This document shows positions 1 through 12,399 of a stretch of 64,000 nucleotides of DNA, one piece after another. The notes below the pieces were generated by a model that did no database searches, was not told the DNA's origin, and worked only from the letters and a program-made list of their open reading frames with translations. The DNA lies in contig JAHLJT010000631.1 of the NCBI GenBank assembly GCA_031308135.1, positions 178,614,184 to 178,678,183 of the forward strand, read 5' to 3'. How positions within the stretch are numbered: position 1 is the stretch's first letter; the number at the start of each line of letters is the position of its first letter. The position numbers and the translations under genes were made by a program. The stretch is from Acheta domesticus (lineage: Eukaryota > Arthropoda > Insecta > Orthoptera > Gryllidae).

Positions 1-935
1 AGTTATTGAGACAGCTTCTGTATAGTACTTGACAAGTTTTTGCAGTTGTCCGAGCTATGGATAATCAACAAACATTTTGTAATACCTTTTAATTTTTCAT
101 AAATGTTTTCGTGACTCTACAGACAATCTTACTCGTGTAAAATACGGAAATGTAGCAGCGAAAAGCAATGCAGTTTTTTCACTATATATTCTGAACGTTC
201 AGAATAACACATGGCTCACTGCCTATGTTTCAGTAACAAATTTTCATCTTCTACATTCACGAAATCCTCTGCCCGATCCTCTATTGTGTTACGAAAGAGT
301 TAACGAAAAAATAGTATCGTTTGTCACAGGTTTTATAATTTGTGATTTTCTTATAAGTAGCTATCAATTAAAACAAAAGGAAGTCGGTATATGCAGTGGT
401 TAGCTTTAGACGCAGTTTAGGTTCAAGTTATTATAAAACAACCCTCATTTCCATAAGCAGTAGTTTATTTCATACTATTTCCTTTCTACATTTCAACAAG
501 AGTGGTATACTCAATTCATAAAAAATTGTTACTATGTTGTACACATTTGAATTTTTCAATGATTTTTATTGTTTTGCCAATATGTCTATTCTCATTGAAT
601 TGTATTTTCTGTTACTAAACATTTTTTTAAAAATATGTTACATCAAAACACAGTCTAGTATAATGAGTGCTTCTCTCACATAAAATATAATACAGACACA
701 ACAACATGCAGATGAATTGCCTATTTTAGGAAACTTAACTATCTATTTTACGACACGTGTACGTCATGAAAAGTTTAAAAAAACAACTAAATATTGTATG
801 TATTTGAAAATGAGGTTACATGGCAATTCACAGGGAGATCGGAGTTTACAAAATCAATGATTTGGGTATTTTCGATATAAACTTCCTACTATTTTATTCG
901 CAGTACAGGCAATTGTACAGCTACGTACTTTAATG
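1..935. other. AT-rich intergenic or intronic DNA
   Basis: No frame of coding character, no tandem repeat and no inverted repeat of note is visible. Composition is the general AT-rich background of the window. Confidence 0.7.
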
Positions 936-939
936 TCAA

Positions 940-1245
940 GCGATTTACCCTTAACACCAGAAAGCAACACTATCGCAACTCCATTGGAGCCTTGTGCTGG
1001 CGCTCTGCAGGTTTCACTGCAATGGGCCTGGTGCCTGTCGTGCTGTGCGGCCAGTGCCACTGCAGGTGCTGTGGGCGAGTGTGGTGCAGCCATGCACGCG
1101 GTAATTGCCCACAGAGCAGTTTTCGCTGGCAACTGCAGGCCAACGTGTCAGGAACAACGATGCAAGTAAAGCACTCGCGGGTCGTTTTGCGGGGGCAAAA
1201 CTGCAGAGGGAAATAAGAGAAATCGACCCGCCCTCTTTCCAAACG
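940..1245. other. GC-elevated block
   Basis: GC and CpG content rise sharply over about 300 bases compared with both flanks. Short overlapping frames occur on both strands in several phases, which is what composition alone gives; none resembles a known protein. It could be a small CpG island or regulatory segment. Confidence 0.4.
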
Positions 1246-1249
1246 AACT

Positions 1250-3189
1250 GCGCGCCAGTCCGCAGATAATCTCGGGCTGCTGTACTGCTTCTATTGTCGG
1301 TGGTAAAGATAATTAAACTGTGTTAACTAGAACACGCCACCATTTCTCTTGTTTCAGTACTACTGTTTATTTGCCTTGTTAATAAGTAAAATATAATCTA
1401 AAGAAAATGGGAGATTTAAAAATATTTCCATGAACATGGTGTACTTTCTTCAGACATGTTATTCCAAAACATATGAAAGACACAATTAAATGACGTATAA
1501 GTATTTATATTTGATGTGTGCCTTAAAACTTTCATTAATAATTAAAGGTCACTCGCACATCAGAGTTTTCAGGCGTTTCAAATATAACATGAAGTACGTC
1601 ATATTGTTTGTATCCTTGATGTGTTTTTGGTTGAAATTTACAAAAAGGAATTTTTAAAATGTCCATTCTTGGCTATTGCCCAAAAAAGTTATGTGAGCCG
1701 TTGTTGGAATAGTTGATATCTCTCACAGAGTGAATAAGAAGACCAGAGTTGTTTAGTTTGTTTTTTTAATAGCTTGAATGCTTAACGATCATCATCAGAG
1801 AGATCATCAACAGAGGTGCAAAGAAGAATGACCACCGTCAATTTTATCGGTGGAATATATTATTTCTCTTGAATGATACTTTAAACGTCTCTCATATCCA
1901 CTGAATATTTTCAAGTGAAATGACTTTAGAAATATCGTTTTTCAAACGTTTATTAAACAGACGGTATACTTAAAAAATCACGTTAATATCAAAGGAAAAT
2001 TTCAAAGTTCTCCTGCGCGCTTGATCATGTATAAATCTGAAAAGGTGGATTGAATACTCTTGAAAGCTCATGTGCCAGGTTTACGAAGGCGGGTTACAAG
2101 TTACGTTGCTTGGACCTTACATAGGACATGATATCTATAACATTGTATTACATTTTTGACGGTTTAGCTCTTCTGGGAACTCACACTCGGTTGCATCAAA
2201 TCGATCATAAATAAACAGAATCTTGAATTTTATGTAGAATGAAATTGACTGATTTTATGAGCTATTTAATGGCGTGGGTATAAGTATCTATCTCACTTAA
2301 TAAACGCTTAGATTTTTTATTCAGATATAACACCAAGCCTATTTGGTGTAAACACAGTTCAGAATCTGGACGTACAACGTGGCAAATAATATATACGTCG
2401 ATAATCTGATATATTTATCAAGATGAATATTGGCAAATGCTAAATCTACTACGATTTTGGAATTTTAAATTTTACAATTTCACGTTTTTCGCTGTTTAAT
2501 CACATTAAATCAATATTTTTGTTAAGCGCTGTTAGAATTTTTAATCACACATAGTACTAATATTCTTGATTGTATAGCACTGATATGCACATAGTACTGG
2601 TATGCCTGTACTGGTATGTACCTGAATGATTTAACGGGAAGTTTAAATCCTGCTAGAAGATATGCAACATATTCACACGTGTTCAGGTAACCATCAAAAA
2701 GTTTACATACATATAGCTATCTATATCGTCTTTGGATAAATGTAACCTTCTCTACATAAGAACATTCGTACAAAATCTATATTATTAATTTCCAATACGA
2801 GCAGATATTAAAAGAAAACTCTGACCACTTCAGAATTTTCTACGGTACAGGAACTCCTAAAATAAAGAATCACTTAAATGTGAAACAAAGAATAAGTATA
2901 AAGGGTCACTAATGACACTAATTAAAAATAATTTAAAAAAGAATCACTTTCGTTTCTGAATGTAAAATGCAAACATTTGATAATTATTCTACTTATTCTC
3001 ATATCGCAGCTATCGACTTAATTTTCATACTTAGTGCGACACTGTTTTCCACATATTTGACGGCATGTCACCGCACGAGTCGAGAAAGAAACCGCTCGCC
3101 AATAAGTAGACGCTTTTCATTTGTTGCATTTTTAATAAGGCATTGTAAACGAACTAAAAAATGCCAAGTTTTTTATATTCTTTGTACGC
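1250..3189. other. AT-rich DNA without genes
   Basis: No gene is visible. At 2550-2625 a short local duplication is present: CACATAGTACT occurs twice and TGTACTGGTATG-like words recur. The rest is unremarkable AT-rich sequence. Confidence 0.65.
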
Positions 3190-3197
3190 ATAGAACC

Positions 3198-4984
3198 GAG
3201 GCCGTCTAGAATAGAATATTAGAAGGCCTGAGCCAATATGAATGTCACGTGATCTGACGTCACAATCGGTGGCTGATCATTTCTCGTTTTCGCATATGCT
3301 CTTGTCAACGAGCTAGAATATTCTAGCTCATTAGCCCTTGTAGGATAAGTTTAGATGCGAACGGATGTTTCAATAATTCAGTATTAATTGCGTGCTCGGT
3401 TTTCTGCAAAAAAATAATTCCTTCGTCCATTATCTTCAAGTAAGCACGATACGTGTATTACTAGTATTGATATACGTATGTGGTGCAATTATCAATTATT
3501 TTATGTAATATTTGTTGTAATATATTTTCTTGCTTGCACTTTGATGTTTGGTTATATTATTATATCCTGCATTTTTTTCAGTGAATGCAAACTATCCTTA
3601 AAGGGAGGCACTTTGAAAATTAGGCAGGAGAGATTTAAGACAAAATGTCAAGCAAGTGAAGTGTGCTGTGCTGTTGATCGAATTATGATTGATCGACGGA
3701 ATGCGTTTCAACTTTTAAATTTCCAAACAATCCTACTCTGTGACAGAAGTGGATGAAAACACAATAGGAAAGATTTTGTCCCCTCAAAGAACGTGTGTGT
3801 GTGTGTGTAAAACACTTCGACTCAAAATTTATTCTCTACCAGAATAAGGCAGTAAGAGGAGATAGTGTCGAAATATTTACTAAAGGAACATATAGGAATC
3901 AAAGTGAATGATGCATACTCTTCTATCTCAGTGAACAGCCTAAGTACTTGACGAAAACTTACCAAGTGTTTCAGATATAGATATCTGAAAATTTTGAAAT
4001 TAAGTTTCTGAGGCATGAAAATCAAAGAACTTTTTTGAAGGGCTTTGTATTATAGACAGATTCGATTAATAGAAAACACAGTTTTGAGTTGTGGATAAAT
4101 TCTGTCGACATTAATAGAACATATTACTTTGTGTACGTCAAACATTTAACGAAATAAACACTGTACATCAGGAATGTTCAGTGATAAATATAATGGTTTC
4201 AGGAAGTAAGACGCAAGGTCACAAAAGTGAGTGTAAAATAGGAAGACATTAAAGTCAATATAAAGCGTCAAAACCATTTTTATGTATTTCCAATGTGATT
4301 TGTGTCGTTTGAATCATCTCAGTCTTACATAATCTGCTGGAGTACTTTCTGAATAAAATATTGCTTTTCATCCTTCCTGTTCTTATTTTTGAGCAGCTTG
4401 AATTTTATTAATTTACATATGAATATTTTACTGTTCCTTACAATATTAACAAATATTATTAATAATTACTAATACGGGCATCAGAGAAAATATCTGATAA
4501 ATGTATTACTACTGTACCTTCTATACTACAAATTTCGATATTGAATTAAAGTAGACAACTTGAAATAAATAGAGCAGGAAAAATATAAATAGAATTGTTA
4601 TCATGAAGGTACTTAATATCTTATTAGTATCAATTATGGCAGCAAAATTGTTTTATGAATTCTACAAAATTTTATATTGTAAATAAAATAGTATGTACAA
4701 AAATTTAAGCCTTCTCTTTATTATGTTAATTTACTTGTACGGTAATTGTACAATATCGGAATGCCTTAACACAAATAACTCTAAAATAAATTCCTGGAGA
4801 ATCAAGAAGGTTTAATGATTCCTTGTGTTATTAGAAACAAGTATAGGTTTCCATGCAATTTTAAGAACTAGATCTGTGTTTAAAACTGTGGAGAGTACGC
4901 CGCTGGATAGCTTGCATTTCCTGCCAGCCACCCTTCGTGACGTCATTCGGCGTAGGAGCAGGCCTTCTATTCTAGACGGCCTTG
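3198..4984. mobile_element. Non-autonomous DNA transposon, hAT-like (8-bp target duplication)
   Basis: Two inward-facing inverted repeats bound about 1.79 kb. The left end begins GAGGCCGTCTAGAATAGAA (3198) and the reverse complement of the right end begins CAAGGCCGTCTAGAATAGAA (4984). Both continue with AAGGCCTG, then a TGACGTCAC word, then GGTGGCTG, so the imperfect terminal repeats reach about 75 bases. Immediately outside are identical direct repeats ATAGAACC at 3190-3197 and 4985-4992, as expected for an 8-bp target duplication. That length is usual for hAT and P superfamilies; the superfamily call is inference. No transposase is visible inside (the longest frame is 92 residues, unrecognised), so the element is non-autonomous. 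A (GT)8 tract lies inside at 3793-3808. Confidence 0.65.
3793..3808 (+). repeat. (GT)8 microsatellite
   Basis: Eight uninterrupted GT units, inside the inverted-repeat element at 3198-4984. Confidence 0.9.
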
Positions 4985-4992
4985 ATAGAACC

Positions 4993-6225
4993 GTTTTACT
5001 GTGTATTAGTATATAGTACACTATTCTATGTTATTGCAGTATTTGTTAATATTGTTTTTTGAAGTTTTTAACTTATTTTAGTGTTATACGAGAGTATTTT
5101 GGTTTTGAATATTGTGTGGGGATACTTTTTAAAAAACCATTTTGGTTGGCTTCGTTCAATAGAATTTGTTTCGCGGCAGACCATTAGTTATTTACAATTG
5201 CACTCGCCAGAAAATTTAATTTTCTAATTCAATATCAATATAAAAATTTAAATATCTTTAAATGGTTCTAAATGTTCCAAAATACCTAATTTTTGGTAAT
5301 TCATTATTTAAAATATTGGGTTACAAATATTGTATTATAAATTATTGAAATGTTAATGTTGTTGATATTCTTTGTATGTAAAAAACCGTTGTACTGTGAA
5401 TGTATCATTTCTTAAACGTGTTACACAGACATCCCTTTTCCGAGTGAGCTACTAAACTTTTTTCAGCATATAAGGTTTTGCTTGAAAGCTGATAATCCTC
5501 GATGTTCACGGTAACTTACATGTTTGTGTATATCTATACTTATACATTTGTTTATTTATCAATCACAATCTGGTAGAGACGTAATAAGACGTGGTAGAGA
5601 AGACTAGGATTTGGGCAATAAAGCAGGTAAAGCCAGAACGGGGATACACTATAGGCAGAATTCATTCCATTTCACATCTGAGTAGATAAATATAATAAAT
5701 ACTGAACAAATAAAATAAATTCGGCTTTAAAACGCCCCGTGAAATTTTATAGCATTGGTATTCGTAAACACTGTTTTTGTTTTAACTTATTTTATTTTTG
5801 CACGAGAGTAGAGTATTTGTAGTTTTTGTAATGGAAAAGTTTATGTACAGTATTTTTAAAAAAATTCTAAAGGTACAACAAGAACAATTAGTAATTCATT
5901 AATTATTTGAAATGTTTATGCATCTTTTAACTTCTAATTCTACTTCCATTTGTTCCGATAGCAAATGACCAAAAATTAGATATAGTGTTCCATTGCGTGT
6001 CCAATAGTGTTTCATTGAAAAATGAAAGTTTACTTAAAAAACTGTTTGTCATTCATAATAATTTTGCCTTCAATTTGTGAATTTATTACGTATTTTATGA
6101 CGTAAAGGTAATTAAAAATATATATAAACTTTACCAGGTGCAGTAAAGCGAAAGAAAGCCTTTTTATTGTTTCATTTTCTAAAAGATTTAACCGCACTGT
6201 CACTCAAAACGAGCACAGATCTTTC
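4993..6225. other. AT-rich DNA without genes
   Basis: No gene is visible. A weak internal similarity links 5065-5095 and 5778-5812 (TTTTAACTTATTTTA followed by ACGAGAGTA), which may be decayed repeat copies. Confidence 0.6.
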
Positions 6226-6229
6226 GCCA

Positions 6230-6520
6230 AGAATTGAGTGAGTTACATAAACAGAAATCTCGCTTCGAAAATATCGCTACCGTTTACACAATCTACTTTC
6301 AGCGAATCTACATACCCATTCGGGCTGTTAACAACCACACTGCCGCAACGACCGATCGACCGCGATCGCTGCGACCCTAGCGGTGAAGCGAGCAAGGCCC
6401 TCTCCGATGCAAAACCTCCGCAGCCTCAATGATGCCATGGAAATGAAACGGCAACAAACCGTAACTCGTTGGCCGAGATGGAGCGCGGGAGGATTACAAT
6501 AGGCGAAAACGTTACTTTGG
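6230..6520. promoter_or_regulatory. GC-elevated block, possible conserved regulatory DNA
   Basis: Embedded in AT-rich DNA, this block holds short words known as factor sites in animals, for example GGATTA and ACAATAG near 6490-6502, and the self-complementary core GATCGACCGCGATCG around 6354-6368. No coding frame is convincing. Reading it as an enhancer is inference from composition and motif words only. Confidence 0.2.
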
Positions 6521-6655
6521 ATGGGCATAAGCAAGTTTAAGTTGCAAGCAATAAGCAAGTTTAAGATGGGCCTACTGCAAGTTTAATGAAGTATGTATAA
6601 TTCCCTTGATAACAGGGGAATTTTTTTCCCTTGATAACGTGGGTATATTTTTCTT
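6521..6655. repeat. Short local duplications
   Basis: ATAAGCAAGTTTAAG occurs at 6527-6541 and 6551-6565 (24-base spacing), and a third partial unit GCAAGTTTAA follows at 6577-6586. Next, TCCCTTGATAAC occurs twice (about 6602 and 6628), followed each time by a G-run and a T-run. These look like replication-slippage duplications. Confidence 0.7.
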
Positions 6656-6659
6656 TCTT

Positions 6660-7325
6660 GCGTCTGGAGATTGAGACACTGGTTTATACTGGGTCAAGAG
6701 AGAAAAGGTGGTAGGAGCCTCTATGAAGGACGAGCAGTTTCTAGTGTCGGTTGCGCTATCAAAGACTTCAACAAATTCTCAGTCTACTTCAAGAAAGCCT
6801 ATCGTCCAGAAAAAAATTCATGCGGTAAAACTATAGCTATATAATGTTTAAAGGTAAAAATAAAGATGAGCTAAGAAATTTAATTGTTTACCAAAATTTT
6901 AAGGAAAATTCCACGAAAAATACAAACAATAAAATTCCGCTTTCAAATTTATTTTCCCGTTACAACATAAGATAATTCGAAATGTTTTGAACGTTTATAT
7001 TAATAGAAGGTCTTGATTTTGAAAACAAGTCTATAATGTGATATTTGTATTATATATATATATACATTAATAATACATATAATACATTAATAATATCATT
7101 AACAAAATGAAATGCAAAAAAATAATTCATACTCAATGGCTCAGCTAGGCTTGTGCAACCCGTGAGGCCAGGGACTCCGAATAAAGTATCTTGACACCCC
7201 TAAATAAACGGTTACTTTTGAAAAAGAATAAACATTGTAAAAGAAGATCGGTTAAAAACTACACGTCAACCGAAAATTCAATTATGAATATTGCTTATCA
7301 TTACTGCAATTACAAGAGAGGGAAT
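6660..7325. other. AT-rich DNA without genes
   Basis: Nothing recognisable; a short TA run lies at 7048-7064. Confidence 0.6.
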
Positions 7326-7329
7326 TATT

Positions 7330-7480
7330 TCGAGAAAGCAAAGAACGTGGAATTGGCGGAGCAGTGTTTGTGTGTGGCGGGGAGGAGCCCATAGCGCGTC
7401 CGCCGCATGAGCCTGTATGTTTACGCACTCACTGAGCGAGTCGATCGGCATCTGTCGCTCGACCGGGGCCCGTATTCGAA
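7330..7480. other. Short GC-elevated block
   Basis: About 150 bases of GC- and CpG-rich sequence. No frame of coding character; possibly a small regulatory island. Confidence 0.3.
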
Positions 7481-7484
7481 AAAT

Positions 7485-8213
7485 TATTTGGCAGCATTTT
7501 CTTTGATACACTTTGTGACGTAAAACTGGGAATGGTGCAGAATAAATTCAGGATGAACTCACGTGTTGGTTTTTCACATGATTCAGCACTATTGTCCGTC
7601 CTCCATCGGGAAGTACATTGTCGAAATGTTTACAAAATCTATTTTCAGAATAGGCTCCCAGAGATGGGAGTCTTGATGACCAAAATTGATAATGATATCT
7701 GTGATATCTGTGCTGGAAAACCGGTTGAATATAATTTATGATATTTCATTTACCTATATAAATTAGATTTAAAACTTTAAGTTTCAAGTTTGGCAATTGC
7801 AGTTAGAAGCGCCATTTGGATATTCTTGACTTGAGCCTATAACAACGAAGGAATCTACAAGCCTCTGTACATCTTTGGTTCATAGAAATGGTCCTCACAT
7901 TACTTAAAAAACATTCCATCTTACGTTTCACTCAGCTTTTCGAAATATTTCTGTTACATTATTTAAGTTAAATGAAAATATGAAATCAGTAAATAGACCC
8001 GCTTGAACATTCTGAAAATTGTGGAACATTGTTCCAAAAGTGAAAAGAACTTTATAGTAGAATCCAGCCTTGGACTGTCAACAACACGTTCGTTATATCA
8101 TTATATATCTGGTACACGGAGGGGTAAACGTTTTAATACTGTCAAGTGATTATTAACAAAAAAAGACTTGTACTCTTGTGATAAAATTGATCAGAATATC
8201 AAATATCTAAATT
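7485..8213. other. AT-rich DNA without genes
   Basis: Short frames up to 69 residues only, none recognised. Confidence 0.6.

Positions 8214-8214
<1 letters not shown>

Positions 8215-8297
<83 letters not shown>
8215..8297 (+). repeat. Compound (AT)n(AG)n microsatellite
   Basis: About 20 AT units (8217-8257) pass directly into about 20 AG units (to 8297). The same compound type occurs in reverse orientation at 19991-20054. Confidence 0.95.
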
Positions 8298-8299
<2 letters not shown>

Positions 8300-8301
<2 letters not shown>

Positions 8302-10325
8302 AAACGTTTTAGAACATTTTCAAAACTTGGGATGGTTTAAATCATTTAAAACCGTACTTAGATCTTAATTGTCTATGATTAATTTGAAGAGAGAGGCTGA
8401 TGTAAAACAAACGGTGGTTTGTCTGTACAGATGTAGACGTGACAAATGAAGCTCAAATGAACGGTTTTACAACTTTTTATAAAAAATGGTCATATAACCA
8501 ACGATTTGGCGGTTTGGAGTAGCAATATAATTTATCAACATAACAAATTGATGATAAATGTTGCAAAGATATGCAAACAGCAAGGCACCTTCCAAAGAGG
8601 ACGAAATGATAATTGCTACATACGACGCTCAGTAAAATTTATTTTTTTGTTTAACATAAAACAGTTAAAACTGTCTAAAACCTATGGCATAGAAGTATAA
8701 TCTAATCAGTTTTTTTAAACTCTGTAATACCTGTTTTAGCTATTATAGTACATAAAGTTGATTAGTGAACGAGGTAGCATCGGTCTAACGTTTTTCGAGT
8801 ATTAATAGCTTAATATTTCTAAGCGATTAGTAGGAAATAGAAAGGCCTCCTGTACTAATAAAATTAAATTATATCGAATATCAAAGAGTCAATTATTTTT
8901 ATATAGTATTACAGATTATTCACATTTCATTTTACTTCTACTACGATGAATGGAGACCAGGAGATCTAAACCTTCATAAAAGAAAATTCAAAAAACCATA
9001 ATTTAGTAGAATGCAGCTTGTTGAACATAAATCAGACCGCCCCTGTCCCCTCCTCAAATTCCTTGTATAATCTACTGATGTTCTCCGAATATTTATCGTA
9101 TAATACCTTCATTGTCCCCTCAATATTTGACGCATGGTTCTGTGAATGTTGCACAATTTTCCCGTATTTTCCCCTGCACGCTCACCCTGATACTTTTACA
9201 CATGTTTACCACATGTTTTCCTACATTTCCTAATTGAAACATTAGAAATATATTTAAATATTTTTTCTTGCGTGTGTTTTCTTAAACCTTACTGCGAGGA
9301 TAGTCCAGTGACTCCCCTGACGGATAACATTGCTCATTGTTATAGGCAGAGTACCCAGAACAGCCGACATGTAGCAGAAGGGCCCAAAATACCGCACCAA
9401 ACCAATCAGACGCACACACTTTCAAAGAGTGTGGAGTATATTAGTAAATAGTAGTTTAGTATATACTCCATTGTATGAGAGTAAAAATAGAAAACAATAA
9501 CAAAAACAGTTTTAAGTGCCTCAAATGTATTGTTTCCAAATAGTGCGCTTTAGTAATCCCATATTTGAATTATTGCTCCAATCTCAGCGCCACGACGACG
9601 ACCAGATTTTCTCTGAAACAATGCTAATGAATTAGCTAAAAGCAAGGGCCATCTAAATAAATTCTTACCAAACAGTGGGTTTAGTAGAATAATATAAGAT
9701 ATTGATGGATCTGAATTTGTGGCTCTGCGTTTTTTGTTCTCGTGTAAACATTACATTATATAATGTTACAGGTACTTTTCTTTTTATCTCGAATTAACAC
9801 ATACGCCAGTCGCAGCTTCTTGAAAGGTTTGGTCATTACCATGTTGGGTTTCAATTAACCACTAATTTTTTGTCAGTTTGATTTTGAAATGACATCCTCA
9901 TTTGCAATGTTCACTCGATATCACGTTTAGAGGACTAGTAATCATTTTAGACCACACTAGCAATCCATTTAGATTACTTCATTTTCAGCAGCAGTCGATT
10001 AATTTCAATTCCGGTTGTAGAATATGTATGTGCTATTGAGTGTTATAACAATTACGCACAAATTAATTATTTTAGATGCAGATAAAAAGGAAGCAACCAT
10101 TGTACTGAAAATGTGACGTTGTAACAGAACAAGATGTAAATTGAAGACGTATAGAAAGTTAAAAAATTGAAGCTGATCTCTATTTGCCTGTCATATCAAG
10201 TGATGTCCCATGGAATAAGTATCTCATATGCTTCCTCTTATTGTTCCCGCACGTTGTCTCTAAATATCAAATATGAATGGGATCAATCGTATTTTTTTTA
10301 CCTCCTGACACTCGAATCTCTCCAA
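8300..10325. other. AT-rich DNA without genes
   Basis: No gene visible. A small inverted repeat CACACT/AGTGTG with a 7-base spacer lies near 9415-9433. The tract 9300-9420 is slightly GC-richer and may be a decayed repeat. Confidence 0.6.
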
Positions 10326-10329
10326 TGTG

Positions 10330-10640
10330 AAACAAGAGTGATTTCACGGCGATGGGTAAAAACGGCAGCCCAAATGACCTCGCCCCTTTACCGCGGGGTC
10401 ACTTCATCGCCGGGATGATTGGCTGTAAAATCACGCGCATCCGAATTGTCAAACTGCAAAGACTCTTCAGCACACAACGCACATCCACGACGACGCGAAT
10501 AATTACGAGAGTTAGCACATTAATGGAGAGCCATCTCGTTTTATTGTGCACTCTCGCCGCATCCTCCGACAATGTAATGCGGTAACATTGTGCGCCTCTG
10601 CGATTGGCAGTGCCAGGCGGACTGATACAGGCTCTGTAGT
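10330..10640. promoter_or_regulatory. GC-elevated block with homeodomain-type words
   Basis: A sharply bounded block in AT-rich DNA. It contains GATTGGCTG (10418 region, an inverted CCAAT-type word), CATTAATGG, TTTTATTG and CGATTGGC. Frames of 77-83 residues overlap in two phases, which argues against coding. The mixture of AT-core sites in GC-rich spacer is typical of conserved non-coding enhancers in animals; this remains inference. Confidence 0.25.
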
Positions 10641-10644
10641 GAAA

Positions 10645-12135
10645 GTATTGACGTACATTTAGTGATATTTATTCTTCACATTTAGAAGAATTACTGTGCC
10701 AAGGTTAAACACGTGTGGATATACATGGTACATTCAATAAAAATACACCGCTGGTGCAAACGTCATTACATGCTAGTAATTGTGTGCAGTGAGATAATTT
10801 AAGTACAGATTAAGGTCTCTGAGGTTTCGGTAAATTGGCAAAATAAATTATTAGACTGTAGACTAAGAGCATAAAACATTCAAACCTTCAATGTAGTTAT
10901 AGAAATAGCATTAAAATAGTTCTTTTTTCTCAAAGATTGAAATCATGAGTTTGTAAATCAATAATTTCTCCTAATTTTTGTAATTTCAGTTTGTTTAACT
11001 TTGTGTAAAAGCAATTTCATATGATGTTTGCACCCTGCTGTAGCAGAAGGTCTTAACCCTTAAAGAGAGTTTGCAGGATCAATAAGTAAATAAAATACAT
11101 TTCGCCTAAAATTCATACATTTAAAAGTGCATGCGTTTCACAAAATATCGTAGAGAATAGATTCTACAATGAGAGATGTACCAATTATATTTTCAAATTG
11201 TTAATTGTAGACGAGGTTATTTTAATATTCGATGTAATTCGATTGCAAGATAAACATAATACTGAAAATTATGTTGAACTTCGCTTTTCTTTAGAAATCA
11301 TTTTCATTTATGTTGAAAATTTGAAAAGCATGTAAAAATAACTATACCTTTGAATACAAATTTGAGTAAAAAAAGCCAGAATTTAACAATATAATCGAGA
11401 ACTTAAAATATGCATCAAAATGTATTGATATCTTTTTTTAAAGGAATATTCTACATTTTCATGAGTAGTTAAATTTAAATGATTGAACTAAACGTCTTTT
11501 AACATTTCTTTCATGTTTCTTACATGCTCACCAATCCTATTGTATTGCAAGGGGAATTACAAGAAAATGTTAGAAAGCGTAAATAAATTTTGCAAAAGTA
11601 AATTAAACCTATTTCGAGTTCATTTCACTAAAACACTCAATGATTTTCTTTATTTCCTCTGTAATAAAAATTACGAGAAAAGTTAAAAGTAATGAATTTT
11701 GGAAAGGTAATGAATTAAAATGTTTTCGCATTTATTTCACTCAAATACAATCAATTTTCTCATCACTCCAAAATATCTAATATTGACCAGCCTTCAGTTT
11801 TCTTATTTAATTTTGTTCGTGGGACTCAAGATCTAAAGAAGGTAATATCTGTTTCTTCAAAATCTAAATTTCCTTTCTACGACCGTGTAAAATATTTGCA
11901 TACATTTATCTTAGGTACGTTCTAGGTTTCTTTTTCGTATCGTCATACATTTTTCTGATTTTTTGTTACGTGTCTTTTTGATATTGTACTATAATTGCAC
12001 ATTTTAAATAAAATATTATTTCTACGTACACATCCTTATTTCATAACGTATAAATACGTTGATTTTCGAATATGCAATCACTAGTATTTAATACCCATTT
12101 CCCGCCTGTTTCCGTACTAAAGAGCATTTATTAGT
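10645..12135. other. AT-rich DNA without genes
   Basis: No gene, long repeat or inverted repeat visible. TTAACCCTTAAA at about 11053-11064 resembles a piggyBac-type terminus but no partner end was found. Confidence 0.6.
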
Positions 12136-12139
12136 TTTT

Positions 12140-12395
12140 ACCCTTTATCGTGACGACGAGTGCTAGAGTCAATACACTGCGCACGTATTGTAACCCAAAT
12201 ATCATCCTTTTATGCCTACACAGAATGCTGCATTTAGATGTGTGTCATACGCGTCCAAATAACACAAACGCTTTGAAACTGTGTTGCCGACCATTCCCAG
12301 TCGTATATTTATCGCTTCCCACTGATGCGAATATAGAATCCGCATCGTCCCTCTCCAGTGGCGCTTCTAGGCTTTATTTACAGCGCTGACAAAGA
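12140..12395. promoter_or_regulatory. GC-balanced block, possible non-coding regulatory DNA
   Basis: Composition is more balanced than either flank and holds CpG-containing words. One 79-codon frame on the plus strand matches nothing I recognise. Weak candidate for conserved non-coding DNA. Confidence 0.15.
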
Positions 12396-12399
12396 GATT

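Noticed and set aside
8217..8297. Short repeats as a CRISPR array
   Set aside because: Dinucleotide microsatellite; there are no spaced direct repeats of CRISPR size anywhere in the window.
11053..11064. TTAACCCTTAAA as a piggyBac terminus
   Set aside because: No inverted partner end with TTAA at a plausible distance.
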